NCBI GenBank assembly: GCA_002914845.1
Contig: JXTC01000107.1
Coordinates: forward strand, 693,123 to 757,122
DNA: 64,000 bases
Source: Trema orientale
Taxonomy: Eukaryota > Streptophyta > Magnoliopsida > Rosales > Cannabaceae
Direction: 5' to 3'
Shown: one piece after another, positions 26,316 through 37,082 of the stretch
Layout of the letters: every line of letters begins with the position of its first letter
Numbering within the stretch: position 1 is the first letter of the stretch
Program-made: the position numbers and the translations under genes
Notes under the pieces: model-generated
Databases searched by the model: none
What the model was told of the DNA's origin: nothing
The model's input: the letters and a program-made list of their open reading frames with translations, nothing else

Positions 26316-26808
26316 TACTCTGCTATTTCTCTCTCTAAAAGAAAAAAAAAACTGTGATAGCTTGAAACTAAACGATACAAGGTATAAGTAATTGAAAGGG
26401 TTTGTTGGGTTTTAATTATTGTAGCCGTGGGAATAGGTGTCGTGCCCGACTTCGTGTTCTGACGTTGAAATGGTAACGTTTTTGGAAGGAAAAACTCACC
26501 TTGGAAGGTTTCGGATTTGTTCAGAATCTGATGATGTATGTATGTATGTATGGCTGTTTATGTATGTCAATGCTATGAATGCATTTATGCTCACTGCCAC
26601 TCGCGCTAGAATGGGGAGTGTACTCAATCTTAACACTGAAAGTTGAAACTCCCCGATCAACGATCAAAAAGGGAAAAAGAAACAAAAGAAATTAAAATGT
26701 TTACCAATACATAATTTAAGAGGTCATTTTCATTTACCACCGAACATGTGGTCTAGTAGCAGCGCTGTTATCGTGAGTGTTGGAGATCGCGGGTTCGAAC
26801 TGGGTGAC

Positions 26809-28169
26809 TGTTAGGGTTTATGCCCTAAAAGCATGTATATTTTGGATATTTGCTGAATTAATAAAATGACATTTTTCTATTTGAATTTGTACATAATTGG
26901 TNNNNNNNNNNNNNNNNNNNNNNNNNNNNNNNNNNNNNNNNNNNNNNNNNNNNNNNNNNNNNNNNNNNNNNNNNNNNNNNNNNNNNNNNNNNNNNNNNNN
27001 NNNNNNNNNNNNNNNNNNNNNNNNNNNNNNNNNNNNNNNNNNNNNNNNNNNNNNNNNNNNNNNNNNNNNNNNNNNNNNNNNNNNNNNNNNNNNNNNNNNN
27101 NNNNNNNNNNNNNNNNNNNNNNNNNNNNNNNNNNNNNNNNNNNNNNNNNNNNNNNNNNNNNNNNNNNNNNNNNNNNNNNNNNNNNNNNNNNNNNNNNNNN
27201 NNNNNNNNNNNNNNNNNNNNNNNNNNNNNNNNNNNNNNNNNNNNNNNNNNNNNNNNNNNNNNNNNNNNNNNNNNNNNNNNNNNNNNNNNNNNNNNNNNNN
27301 NNNNNNNNNNNNNNNNNNNNNNNNNNNNNNNNNNNNNNNNNNNNNNNNNNNNNNNNNNNNNNNNNNNNNNNNNNNNNNNNNNNNNNNNNNNNNNNNNNNN
27401 NNNNNNNNNNNNNNNNNNNNNNNNNNNNNNNNNNNNNNNNNNNNNNNNNNNNNNNNNNNNNNNNNNNNNNNNNNNNNNNNNNNNNNNNNNNNNNNNNNNN
27501 NNNNNNNNNNNNNNNNNNNNNNNNNNNNNNNNNNNNNNNNNNNNNNNNNNNNNNNNNNNNNNNNNNNNNNNNNNNNNNNNNNNNNNNNNNNNNNNNNNNN
27601 NNNNNNNNNNNNNNNNNNNNNNNNNNNNNNNNNNNNNNNNNNNNNNNNNNNNNNNNNNNTTTTTTTAAAAGGAGCCTTACGAAAAAGTTTTCGTAAACTT
27701 ATATATATATATTAATTTATTTATTAAATAGTTTAATAAATATATATATATATATATAAGGTGAAACCCTAGCAGATAATAGACAATATTACGTATTATT
27801 TTCTACAGAGCCTCCATAAACTAGAGAGAAAAAAAAAGAGTGTCTTCCTATTCTCTGTAGAACAAACTCTTGCAATCTCATGTGTTGAGAAAATTGCAAG
27901 TGCCTAAAGTGTGTCAGTTTAAGAAATTGTACGCAACGCCCACACGTTCATCCAGTTGTGCTTGAGGCTTGGATTGGAAGATCGTGGTTTAGAAGACAAT
28001 AAAGCAAGGATCCGCTGATAGGCTACAAGAGGTATTAGATCTATTCTCTTTGTGTGTTCCTATTTGCTATAAATTAATACTATACACTCATATAGTCAAT
28101 TGTTTTGAGAAAATTTTTGAATATTCCTGGGCCAATCTTCCGCTGCGAAAATCGTTTTTAATTCAAACA
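26809..28169. mobile_element. LTR retrotransposon remnant (solo LTR or gapped element) inside the SINE
   Basis: The insertion starts TGTTAGGGTT and ends TTCAAACA, so the ends carry TGTT...AACA, typical of LTRs. It is flanked by perfect 5-bp duplications GTGAC (26804-26808 and 28170-28174). The middle is an assembly gap of 758 N. If the gap size is real, the 1.36 kb is most simply a solo LTR; if the N length is nominal, internal domains could be hidden. No coding domain is visible. Confidence 0.75.
26902..27659. other. Assembly gap (758 N)
   Basis: A run of undetermined bases. Any reading frame through it is meaningless. Confidence 1.
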
Positions 28170-28311
28170 GTGACTCCTTCGGGAGTCTTAAATGTGAGGG
28201 TACCTATCTGCCAGCCCATGCCCCCGGCCTCTGCCCCAAGGTACCGTTCCCCATGTTCACGCCCAGGGAGGGTTGCCACGCTGGTCGCCCCCTCCTCCCT
28301 CATTTTCATTT

Positions 28312-29530
28312 TCATTTTTTTTAATTGTCATTTAGTTAATTAATTATTGAATCTCATGCATTTCATAAATTTAATTAGAAATTTACGTATTGAAGTTAAA
28401 AAGTAACATAAAAATGTAATCAATAATGCAAAGACTACTTGTTTTATTATCTTGTATCAAAGTTCATGACAACACTATATTATTTGATAATAAGTTCAAT
28501 GGACTTTAGTTTAATGACATTGTTAGTACATGCGAAGAAATGATCTAAAGAATTATACTTGCCAAAAAATTGGGAGTTCTTATCAATAATGCATGATTAG
28601 TTAATAGAAAGATTTATTGTAAATAATAGTCTTACTCATTATTGTTGAGATAATAGTCTATTTCTTCACCTTTTATTGTGAAATGCATGCAGTTGTTGAT
28701 AGACAAAATAGTTATGGTATACAATTTTGTGTAATAGCTAAAGCTTATGATTGTGCCTTATCTGTTTCTTCAGTAATTTGTTTTGCAACAAGCTTCTAAA
28801 AGATTTTTATGATCTTACCAATCATTGATTGTTCACATAATTAGTTGATATCTCAATATAAAACAAAAAATGTTGCTTATATCACTCTATGCACTTTCAA
28901 CATAGTTTATGTTTATAAATATTTGGCGAACTCTGCTATCCTAAAATTATGAAGGTTTTGATCCCTAAATTACAAAGATCTCTAGAAAGAGTAAGACTAG
29001 GAAATGTTTTTTAAGTCCCAAATTTGACACAATATACTAGTAGGCAATAGAGTATGAATTAGTGTGACATTTAATGTAGCATTATTTTATTATTTGTATG
29101 TCACAGTATTTACATTTTTTTTTGATAAAATTTACATGTTATTTTAAACACTAATGGCGTGACAAAATATAATTGTCCGAAGATACATTATTCCACGTTT
29201 TGTTGTACCATGCCAATGGATAATAAAAAATACAAACCGAAATTAAGAAAAATATAATATGCTTTCAACTGTGATTTGGAAAGTCTTAACAAATTGTGCG
29301 TGTGTGAGCTTCACGCACTGACGTTGCAAGTGCTAGTTGTTGGATGACTTAATTTCTTCCATTTAAAGGATATAAATATCTTAATATACATCGGGACTTT
29401 CAAAACGTAACAATCGTGTTACCGTGACAGCACGCCACGTCAGACAGTGTAGTACCTAGGTGGATATGTTAATTAATTCATTGTTTTCTTGAAGTGTGTA
29501 CTATTGGTATTCCAGCAACCAAAAACAAAA
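28312..29530. other. Intergenic, no gene recognised
   Basis: AT-rich sequence between the SINE and the Pack-MULE-like element. No exon chain, repeat boundary or RNA gene was recognised. Confidence 0.5.
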
Positions 29531-31141
29531 GAGGAAATTATGGTGAAGGTATCTATTTTTAGTCAAAATTTACACTTTAATACTTGATAATTTTTTTTTT
29601 CTGATAGTAATAATACTTTCTATGTAAATTTTATAGCAATCGTCAAATTTCTTCATTAAATGCCACCTCATAAGACACATGTCGTCTTTAAGGTTAATTA
29701 TAATTTTTAAAACGAAAATAAAAATTAGGAAAATGAAAACAAATAAAATAAAATAAACAAGTTAAAAAAAAAAATATTGATCATGGACTAACGAAAACCC
29801 TGATCTCTCTCTCCATGAAGATCACCCTCTCAAGACCCACATTCTCAATCTCAACCCTCTAAAACTCTAACCCTAAAATCCCCAATCTTCCACAACCTAT
29901 ACCACTGTTCGATTTTGTAAAAAAAAAAAAAAAGGACCACCATTCGAGCCCTTAAGATAGAGGAGATCGCCAAAATCCTCTTGATCTCAATCAGAACGAA
30001 GAGGATTGATTAGGATTCTTTGCCCCATTTCCCTGAACCGACGAATCGGATCTCCCCGCCATTCCCGCCACTAAGTCAGCCCCACCCGTCATCACCTCCG
30101 TATATTGGCACGGAACGAGGTGGAAGAAGATGGATCAGAATCGAAGAGCGGCTCATGAACAGAGTTTTTTGTGGTCAAAAGCGAAGATGGGTCAACTCCA
30201 TTTCGGCCAAATCGTGTCCAGTACTGGTTTGATGGAGTTTTTGTGTTCATGCCCTCAGATCTTGAAGGCCTCTTCATTGAAAAAAAATCTTCCTTTTGCT
30301 CAAAACTAATCCATTATATTTCATCTCACCAAGAATAGAGCAATAAAACCTAGAACCCAGTAGAAAATCCTCACCAATTTTGGATTTGTATTGATAGAGA
30401 TTTTATTGATAATAACTCTTCCACTGCTTTCGTTACTTAAAATTATGGAGAATATGTTTATTTTATGGGCGCGTCTACAGTAGGGGTGTCCCTACGTAAA
30501 GCCCTGTTTATACACCGTTTGATGAGAATCTGTTTATAAACAGATTTCCCACAGATTCTCATCAAACGGTGTATAAACAGGGCCCTTACGTAGGGCCGCC
30601 TCCTTATTTTATTTGTAGTTATTTGTAATTTGTTTTATCTTTTTGCTAGTTTCCCTATTTTTGGTTTTATTTTATTTTTTCCTTGTAATATTTTATTGTA
30701 ATTTTTATTCTTTAGGTAGTTTCCTTCTTTGTATAATCTAGGTTATATATTTATTGTATTTATACGCTTATTGAATTAATGAGAATTGTTTTTTTATTCA
30801 ACCTCTACTTTTTTGTGTTATTTATCTTCTTCCGTTTTTAGGAACTCGGATTTTAATAAGTGGGTTGCAGAGATTAATGGGTTAATCCTGGATAAGGATT
30901 GAGAGAGAGAGTGAAGAAGAAGAATTTTTTTTCTGTTAAATTTTGGATAAGGATTGAGAGAGAGAGTGGAGGAGAAGGATCTTTTTTTCTTTTTTTTTTG
31001 CTGAATTGTTTCTTCTTTTTTATTTTATTTATTTGTATTTTCCTAATTTTATTTCATTTTTTTCGTTATTAAAATTACAATTAACCTTAAAGGACGACAA
31101 GAACATTTGCTAAGAATGGGTACTTTTACCTCAATTTCCTC
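29531..31141. mobile_element. Pack-MULE-like element with a GC-rich captured segment
   Basis: The left end begins GAGGAAATTATGGTGAAGGT; the right end, reverse-complemented, begins GAGGAAATTGAGGTAAAAGT. The arms also share GTCGTCTTTAAGGTTAATT (left) and GTCGTCCTTTAAGGTTAATT (right, reversed). The flanks are A-rich (AAAACAAAA and AAAAAAAAA). Inside, about 29800-30280 is CT- and GC-rich and exon- or leader-like, unlike its surroundings, but I could not identify the source gene. A small MITE is nested at 30467-30603, and GGATAAGGATTGAGAGAGAG is repeated near 30890 and 30946. Confidence 0.55.
30467..30603. mobile_element. CTACAGTAGGG hairpin MITE, copy 1
   Basis: 137 bp, flanked by a perfect 9-bp duplication TTATTTTAT (30458-30466 and 30604-30612). 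It is almost a complete hairpin: CCCTGTTTATACACCGTTTG on the left is mirrored by CAAACGGTGTATAAACAGGG on the right. The outer left end reads GGGCGCGTCTACAGTAGGG; the right outer end is diverged. The MULE assignment follows from the 9-bp duplication. Confidence 0.8.
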
Positions 31142-32525
31142 AAAAAAAAAAATGTGTATTAGTGGTCAGCCAATTGCCATGAAAATAAGCCTCCGAAAAT
31201 GCGTTGGCATCACATGATTTGCTGTGTTTTCGGCGAAATCTGAAAGCGAGTGCGGAGTATAATATTTCTGCGGGAAGAAAGGATGAGATACTTGATCGGT
31301 AGAGTTTTGATTGATATTTTCCAAGTTTCACGCATTCCTATGCAATCACTTTTGTGTGTGCCCCAAAATCAAATTTGGCCATTTGGGCCTCATTTTTGCT
31401 ATTTACAGCTCCTTCTAGAAGAAAACGCTGAGGCAGGTGGCAGTGGGTACAGTGAGAATGGAGTGCTCCTCCTAAAAGTATTGTTTTATAATGCCACCTA
31501 ACCAGAGCCCATACTATAGATAGATGCTATTGGAATGGGTCGGTGACTCGGTGCCTAGGCGGTTGAACACATTTTACTCCATCTATAGTTCATAAATAGT
31601 ACATTACTAGCGATATGTGTAATTCTAATCTTAAATTATTTTACCATAGTCAGTTGTCCTTGTTAAATAAGTGTTATAAGCTCATAAGTATCACTAATTA
31701 TATCTCTCCAAAAAAAAAATATCACTAATTATATGATATATTTATTAGGCATGTTTTTATTTTTTTATGGACATTATGCATATCTTTTCATATAAAAGGT
31801 GGAGAGATAAGTATTTTATATTTATTGTTATTATTTTTTTTCTAACTACTCAAAGACATTAGATAATAATTAAACTGCTTTAAAAAATAAAAAATAAGAA
31901 AACCTACCGGAAAATCACCCTTGTATATTTTTGTTATGATACGTGTTTTTTATATGATATGTTTTACTAATAACAGAATGCAAAATCAACTATCACTATG
32001 TAAAATAATATTTAATGTCATTGATAGTTGTAGTATTTATTTCAAAATTTAACATTATTGGTGGTTGTTATCTATTTCTTTAAAGCTATCACACGTAGGT
32101 GGCTTTTTAAATTATAATTTTCCAAAAACCGAATTCAGATATTCTTTCAATGATTTCTTTAAAGAAAATATTACTCTATACTTATAATAGAATTATGAAA
32201 AAGCTTGGGAAATGGGTATGTCCACTGCCCAAACTGCCTGCCTGTTTCACAATTTTATTTATTTTTTTGTAAGTATTTGTTTTCCTTTTTTTATTGAGTA
32301 TTGATATAATTAGTTTTAGGCTTTTATGTTCAATTTGCTTAGCTCATTAACTGTGTTTGGGCTTTTAGACAACAAGAATAAATGCTTAGCCCAATTAAAT
32401 TTACTGTTTATTTTAGAGAAATTATACATTCTTTGTTTTGTCTATTTCTTAAGGTTGTGGTTCATAAATTAAAATAGAATTAAATTAATTTATATACAAT
32501 TTTCTTTTTTTGAAAAACTACGAGT
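31142..32525. other. Intergenic, no gene recognised
   Basis: AT-rich, with a less AT-rich patch near 31380-31560 that has no recognisable protein. No repeat boundary was found. Confidence 0.5.
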
Positions 32526-32544
32526 CACGTGCCTAAGGCACGTG
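32526..32544. promoter_or_regulatory. G-box palindrome CACGTGCC-TA-GGCACGTG type
   Basis: CACGTGCCTAAGGCACGTG is a 19-base palindrome with 9-bp arms around one central base and two G-box cores. It lies just before an AT microsatellite and a MITE, far from any recognised gene, so it may belong to a transposon end rather than a promoter. Confidence 0.4.
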
Positions 32545-32602
32545 TGGTTTCAATATATATATGTATATATATATATATATATACACACGGATAACACTAC
32601 AT

Positions 32603-32780
32603 ATCATAACTTTTGTACCAAATTTTTTATACCAATACATGTGGCATGTAAGTTGTCACCATCTAATTAGTGTATTAAAACTTACTACAAATAAATTAAT
32701 TATTATTACTAATTGAGTTGTGACAAATCACATACTACGTGTGTTGATATTAAAAATTTGGTACAAAAATTGGTACCTCA
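32603..32780. repeat. GGTACAAAAATT-type MITE, second copy
   Basis: Inverted ends: GTACCAAATTTTTTATACCA near 32611 and ATATTAAAAATTTGGTAC near 32748-32765. Middle words are shared with the nested copy at 14285-14482, including the ACATACTACRTGTGTTG region. Non-coding; exact ends and target duplication were not resolved. Confidence 0.55.
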
Positions 32781-32898
32781 AATATTATTCATATATACAC
32801 GAGGTATAGAATGTAAATAAGCCCCTTATCGTCCAATTTTAGTTCTATTTCTCGCCTCATTTCTTTGCTCTTTTCTTCAACTAATATATTATAAGTTA

Positions 32899-33265
32899 AG
32901 GTGAACTGCAAAAAAAAAACTATGAAGTTTGACTATTCGACAATTTAAACCATGAAATTTGGACTCAGTAAAATAATATCCTAAAATTAAAATTTCTGAA
33001 AATTAATATCCTATACTTACTTTTTTACCGATTTTAGTAACGAAAAAACAATAATATCATCCATTAAAATTAGATTAGTTCGTATTATTCTCTTTAATTT
33101 TGAGAATATTATTGTCTTTTACCAATTAGAGTTATTCAAAAAGTCAACTTAGTATATTAATTTTCAGAAATTCTTAATCTCAATGTATTATTTTGCACAG
33201 TCTAAACTTCAATATTTAAATTGAATAAAACCCAAATTTTAGGATATTTTTTTTACAATTTATCC
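32899..33265. mobile_element. AGGTGAACTGC family MULE-type MITE, copy 1
   Basis: Starts AGGTGAACTGCAAAAAAA and ends TTTACAATTTATCC (the inverse of the start). Flanked by the perfect 9-bp duplication TATAAGTTA (32890-32898 and 33266-33274). Similar sequence throughout to 35533-35909. Confidence 0.7.
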
Positions 33266-33983
33266 TATAAGTTATGGATATTTTAGTATTTAAACTATAT
33301 ATGAGCAAATAGACCTCTTAGACAAACCAAACCAAACTAAACTAAGCCAAATCACACCATGATTTGGTTTATCTGTTTTGTGGTTTAGTTTTTTGTACAA
33401 TTATTTTATTTCTCTGTCTTGCACTACACCACACATATATTTATTGGAAAATCTTTGTCTAGCTCATTTTAATGCTTATATAAGGCATTTTAGAGGTATT
33501 TATATTTATGAGTCCCTCTATTTCAGAAAGAGATAATTATTATTTGTATTAAACATGTTATTTATATAGGCATTATCTAATAAAAATCTAAGTTATCCGA
33601 AAGATAATTATTAATTATTATCTAAATAACAGAATTTCATGTTTATTAAACATCTTTTATTTGCCTATAAATGCGTAGTTTTCTTCTTCATTCTATATAT
33701 ATACATTTCATTATATTCCTCTCTACAAATTCCCCACACAACCTCTATTAAAATCTCTATAGCCATCCTCTTTATTCTCATATGCAGTTTTACTAAGTTC
33801 TTATTCTTTTGATGAGAATTCAGAGTTACATTAAAGTTTTGATCCCTACAAATAATAAACTTAATCAAATTTTTTATAGATGTAATACAAGATTGAAAGT
33901 GGTCAAGGATCCTCTATAAATTTAATTGTAAATCTCAGCGTTTACAATTACCTTATACGATATTCCTCAATCAAACTCTAAAT

Positions 33984-34257
33984 ATGTTATTTCATATTAT
34001 CTATACTAATTTTAACTAAGTCATTTAATGTTACATGGATGGATTAATGTTTAAACATTTTATCTTTATTCATTTTCTTTTTAATTTTTGTTTATATATT
34101 TGTGTTAAAATTTTATTAAGATGTTATTTCATATTATCCATACTAATTTTAACTAAGTCGTTTAATGTTACATGGGTAGATCAATGTTAAAACATTTTAT
34201 CTTTATTCATTTTCTTTCTAATTTTTGTTTAGATATTTGTGTTATAATTTTATTGAG
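33984..34257. repeat. Tandem duplication, 2 x 137 bp
   Basis: Two adjacent units each beginning ATGTTATTTCATATTATC, differing at a handful of positions. Non-coding. Confidence 0.85.
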
Positions 34258-35153
34258 TTTTCTTTTTAAGATGTTGCTTTAACAAGTATGATTTTCCTAC
34301 GTATTTGAACTTTTTTTTTTTTAAATGTTATGTAATGTTTCAGTAGTCATAATTTTTAAAGATTATTTAATTAACTTAGCTTAAATTTGCAAAGCCCCGC
34401 ATCTATGGCGGAAACCATATAAATCACATTGCATTAACCTGTATAATAAGATGTGATTTGGTGCAATTAATAGGTTACTTTTAGCCTTCATAGTTAATGC
34501 AAAATTTGCTATTTACAATTTGATTTTTAAGGAATAACAAAATATTATGTGCTTTAAAAAAATAAAAAAAAAAACTAAATATCTCATTGGATTGATAAAT
34601 AGGATAATAACACAAAAATACTCTGACTTTTTCTTACATCAATATTAAAAAATACACATGACGTGCTAATAATTAACATTCAAATCTTATTACATATTAA
34701 CATTTTCGCTTTGTTGGGAGTTTATTGTCTTCTTTTAGTGGAGTATATTTCTCTATGTTATTTTCTCAATACAGATTGCTAATGAAAAGACTGAAGGAGG
34801 GAGACTTGTAGGTCTCTCCCTTTGATAAAAATAGACAAATGGATATTTGACACTTATTCAAATAATTCAACTATGATGTCTATGACAGTTTTGTGAAGTA
34901 TAAATGGTTTGAGCATGAAGGGTTTGAGCAAGAAGAGTTTGTGAAGTATGAATTGTTTGTATGTAGATTTTCTAATAAGTCAGGGATGTTGACTAAAAAT
35001 CTCTAGTTGTTGGAGTAAGATGCATTAACATCGTTTACTATTGGATGTTGGATACATTTTTAGGATAATTTTAAGATTGGAGAATTAACTTAGCTATTGG
35101 AGGAATTTTGTCCTCTAATTCAATATGTTATTATAAATAAAACTTTTTTATAA

Positions 35154-35325
35154 GGGGAGGGCTATAGTAGGGGCGTCCCTACGTAGGGCCACTCTTTATA
35201 CACCATTTGATGGGAATCTGTAGGGAATAACAGGAATCTGTGGGGAATCTGTTTATACACAGATTCCCATCAAACGGTGTATAGACAGAGCCCTACGCAG
35301 GGACGTCCCTACTGTAGACGCGCCC
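35154..35325. mobile_element. CTACAGTAGGG hairpin MITE, copy 2
   Basis: 172 bp, flanked by the 9-bp duplication TTTTTATAA (35145-35153 and 35326-35334). Ends: GGGCTATAGTAGGGGCGTCC on the left; on the right GGACGTCCCTACTGTAGACG plus CGCCC. The inner stem (ATACACCATTTGATGGGAAT / ATTCCCATCAAACGGTGTAT) matches copy 1 at 30467-30603. Confidence 0.8.
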
Positions 35326-35532
35326 TTTTTATAATGACAGATTTATTACATAAAAAAATCTTTATTTGTGGATTCCACAAATTGATACCATTATGTTAAA
35401 AATCATAATAAATATGGACAGTTAAAAAACATAAGTACCCCTCATAACTTATTAAAATCGTTTAAACGATGTATTGTATTTTCAACATTTAAAAAAAAAT
35501 TCCAGTTTTTTTCAAATGAAAAATAAAAAATA

Positions 35533-35909
35533 AGGTGAATTGCAAAAAAATAATCTCAAGTTTAAGTGTTTTGCAATTGAAATTATGAAGTTTGAACTTT
35601 ACAAAATAATACACTGAGATTAAGAATTTATGAAATTAATACTTTGAAATGACTTTTTGACCAATTTTAATAATGAAAAAAATAATAATATCATCTATAA
35701 AAACTAGATTAATCGTTATTATTCTCCTTAACTTTGAAGATGTTATTGTATTTTTATCAGCCAAAGTTATTCAAAAAGTCAACTCATGATATTAATTTTT
35801 AGAAATTTTTAATCTCAGGGTATTATTTTGCAGAGTCCAAACTTGAATATTTAAATTGTAGAATACATAAACTTCAAGGTATTTTTCTTTTTTTCTTGGC
35901 AGTTCACCT
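35533..35909. mobile_element. AGGTGAACTGC family MITE, copy 2
   Basis: Starts AGGTGAATTGCAAAAAAATA and ends TTGGCAGTTCACCT, giving inverted ends. Shares long stretches with 32899-33265, such as CAAAGTTATTCAAAAAGTCA. The target duplication is unclear because the flanks are A-rich. Confidence 0.6.
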
Positions 35910-36957
35910 AATAAGAGTATTTTTGTATTATTATCTCTTAATAAGTCGAAACAATTCCATTCATCAATTCGTGGTCTGTTTTTACCAGAATAAAATGAGA
36001 AAGTTATTAAATGACCAAGATACTATATTTCAAACAAAAGTAAGTATTTGAAAAAGAAAGCTACAAAGTATAGAGCAATGTTATGGAGCACCGTAACACT
36101 ATAATGATATGTTTATTTGTCACTGTATAATTTTAATTAATAAACTGTGCTCCACATGGACTCCACCTGAATTATAATTCTGATTAGCTAATAACAGACT
36201 GACATATTATATAGTGCTGGGTACCACCGATGCCTATAGCGTTATTCTAAAGTATATAAGATTTTTGTAGATATAATTACTTAGATATACTTAAATTTTG
36301 TGCTTTTAAAATAAAAATTAAAAAACTCTTAAGTTATTCTCAATAAAATTCTTGAGAATATATTCACTTTTTATTTCATTTAAAAAAATAAAAAACAAAA
36401 AATAAAAATATATCCAAGCAAAGCCACGTTATTGTTCACTTTGATATAATTTTGAAGTAAGAATAATTTTCTTTTCCACGTGCTAATCTTTTTATTAATA
36501 ACGTTTATTTTAATTTCTATAGATTACTAAATAGTTTAACTTTAACATTTGAATTACTAAAAGAAAAAAACACAAACGTTAACATTTGAATTATTTCCTA
36601 AACCAAAAAACTCATAATTTTTTTTAAAAGTTTAACACGAGGATAATTACAAAACAATGAGACTAACTCCTAAAATTTAAATGCTTTTAGGACTAGCTTA
36701 ATGGGTGGGATGGGTATTGGATATTAGGTCGAGAATTCAACTATTTTGATGTGTTAGTTGTTTTCATTTCTTTGTAATAAGTGGAAGTTATTATTTAAAT
36801 TTATTTTATTTTTTTAAACCCTTGAAATTCAAAAAAATCAAGAAATTAGTCAGCTTGACGAAAAATTTACCTTAATTTAACAATAACATTTTGAAGTATT
36901 TTCCTATGGCAATTAATTTTTTTAATAAAAAATTAAAGAAAGCGCTTCTCGAACTTC
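35910..36957. other. Upstream region of FANCI, no other gene
   Basis: AT-rich spacer with no exon chain. The last hundred bases before 37000 become more GC-rich and hold an E2F-type motif. Confidence 0.5.
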
Positions 36958-36968
36958 TCCCGCCAAAA
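36958..36968 (-). promoter_or_regulatory. E2F-type site upstream of FANCI
   Basis: TCCCGCCAAAA on the plus strand reads TTTTGGCGGGA on the minus strand, matching the plant E2F consensus WTTSSCSS (TTTGGCGG). It lies about 84 bp before the FANCI ATG, in promoter or leader. S-phase regulation by E2F is well known for DNA replication and repair genes, so the match fits the gene's role. Binding is not shown. Confidence 0.6.
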
Positions 36969-37043
36969 CACAAGATCAATAAATAAAAATGCTCAGAAAA
37001 ATTTAAATTTCACAGAAAAAAGTGAGCTGCAGAGCAACCCCGG

Positions 37044-37082
37044 ATGCTGCCATGGCCGCCGCCACAGAGCCACCACCTATAA
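37044..37082 (+). other. Short upstream ORF overlapping the FANCI start
   Basis: An ATG 8 bases before the main ATG opens a frame of 12 codons plus stop that overlaps the FANCI start out of frame. The main ATG has the better context (GCCATGG). Whether the upstream ATG lies in the transcript depends on the transcription start. Confidence 0.5.

Larger units (their letters stand above)
26736..28299 (+). mobile_element. tRNA-derived SINE, split by an LTR element
   Basis: The 5' part (26736-26808) has a tRNA-like head: A-box region TGTGGTCTAGTAGC near 26747 and B-box GGTTCGAACT at 26792-26801. The body resumes after the inserted LTR element at 28170 and ends in a T-rich tail (TCATTTTCATTT...). 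The flanks TCATTTTCATTT at 26724-26735 and 28300-28311 match over 12 bp, as expected for a SINE target duplication, although the right copy merges with the tail. The 3' body (28175-28290) is strikingly GC-rich for this window. Confidence 0.7.

Noticed and set aside
26866..27715. Long open frames of undetermined residues
   Set aside because: They run through the 758-N assembly gap and have no real coding content.
28050..28343. Plus-strand open frame of 97 codons
   Set aside because: It spans the LTR end and the SINE 3' body; the SINE and LTR structure explains it.
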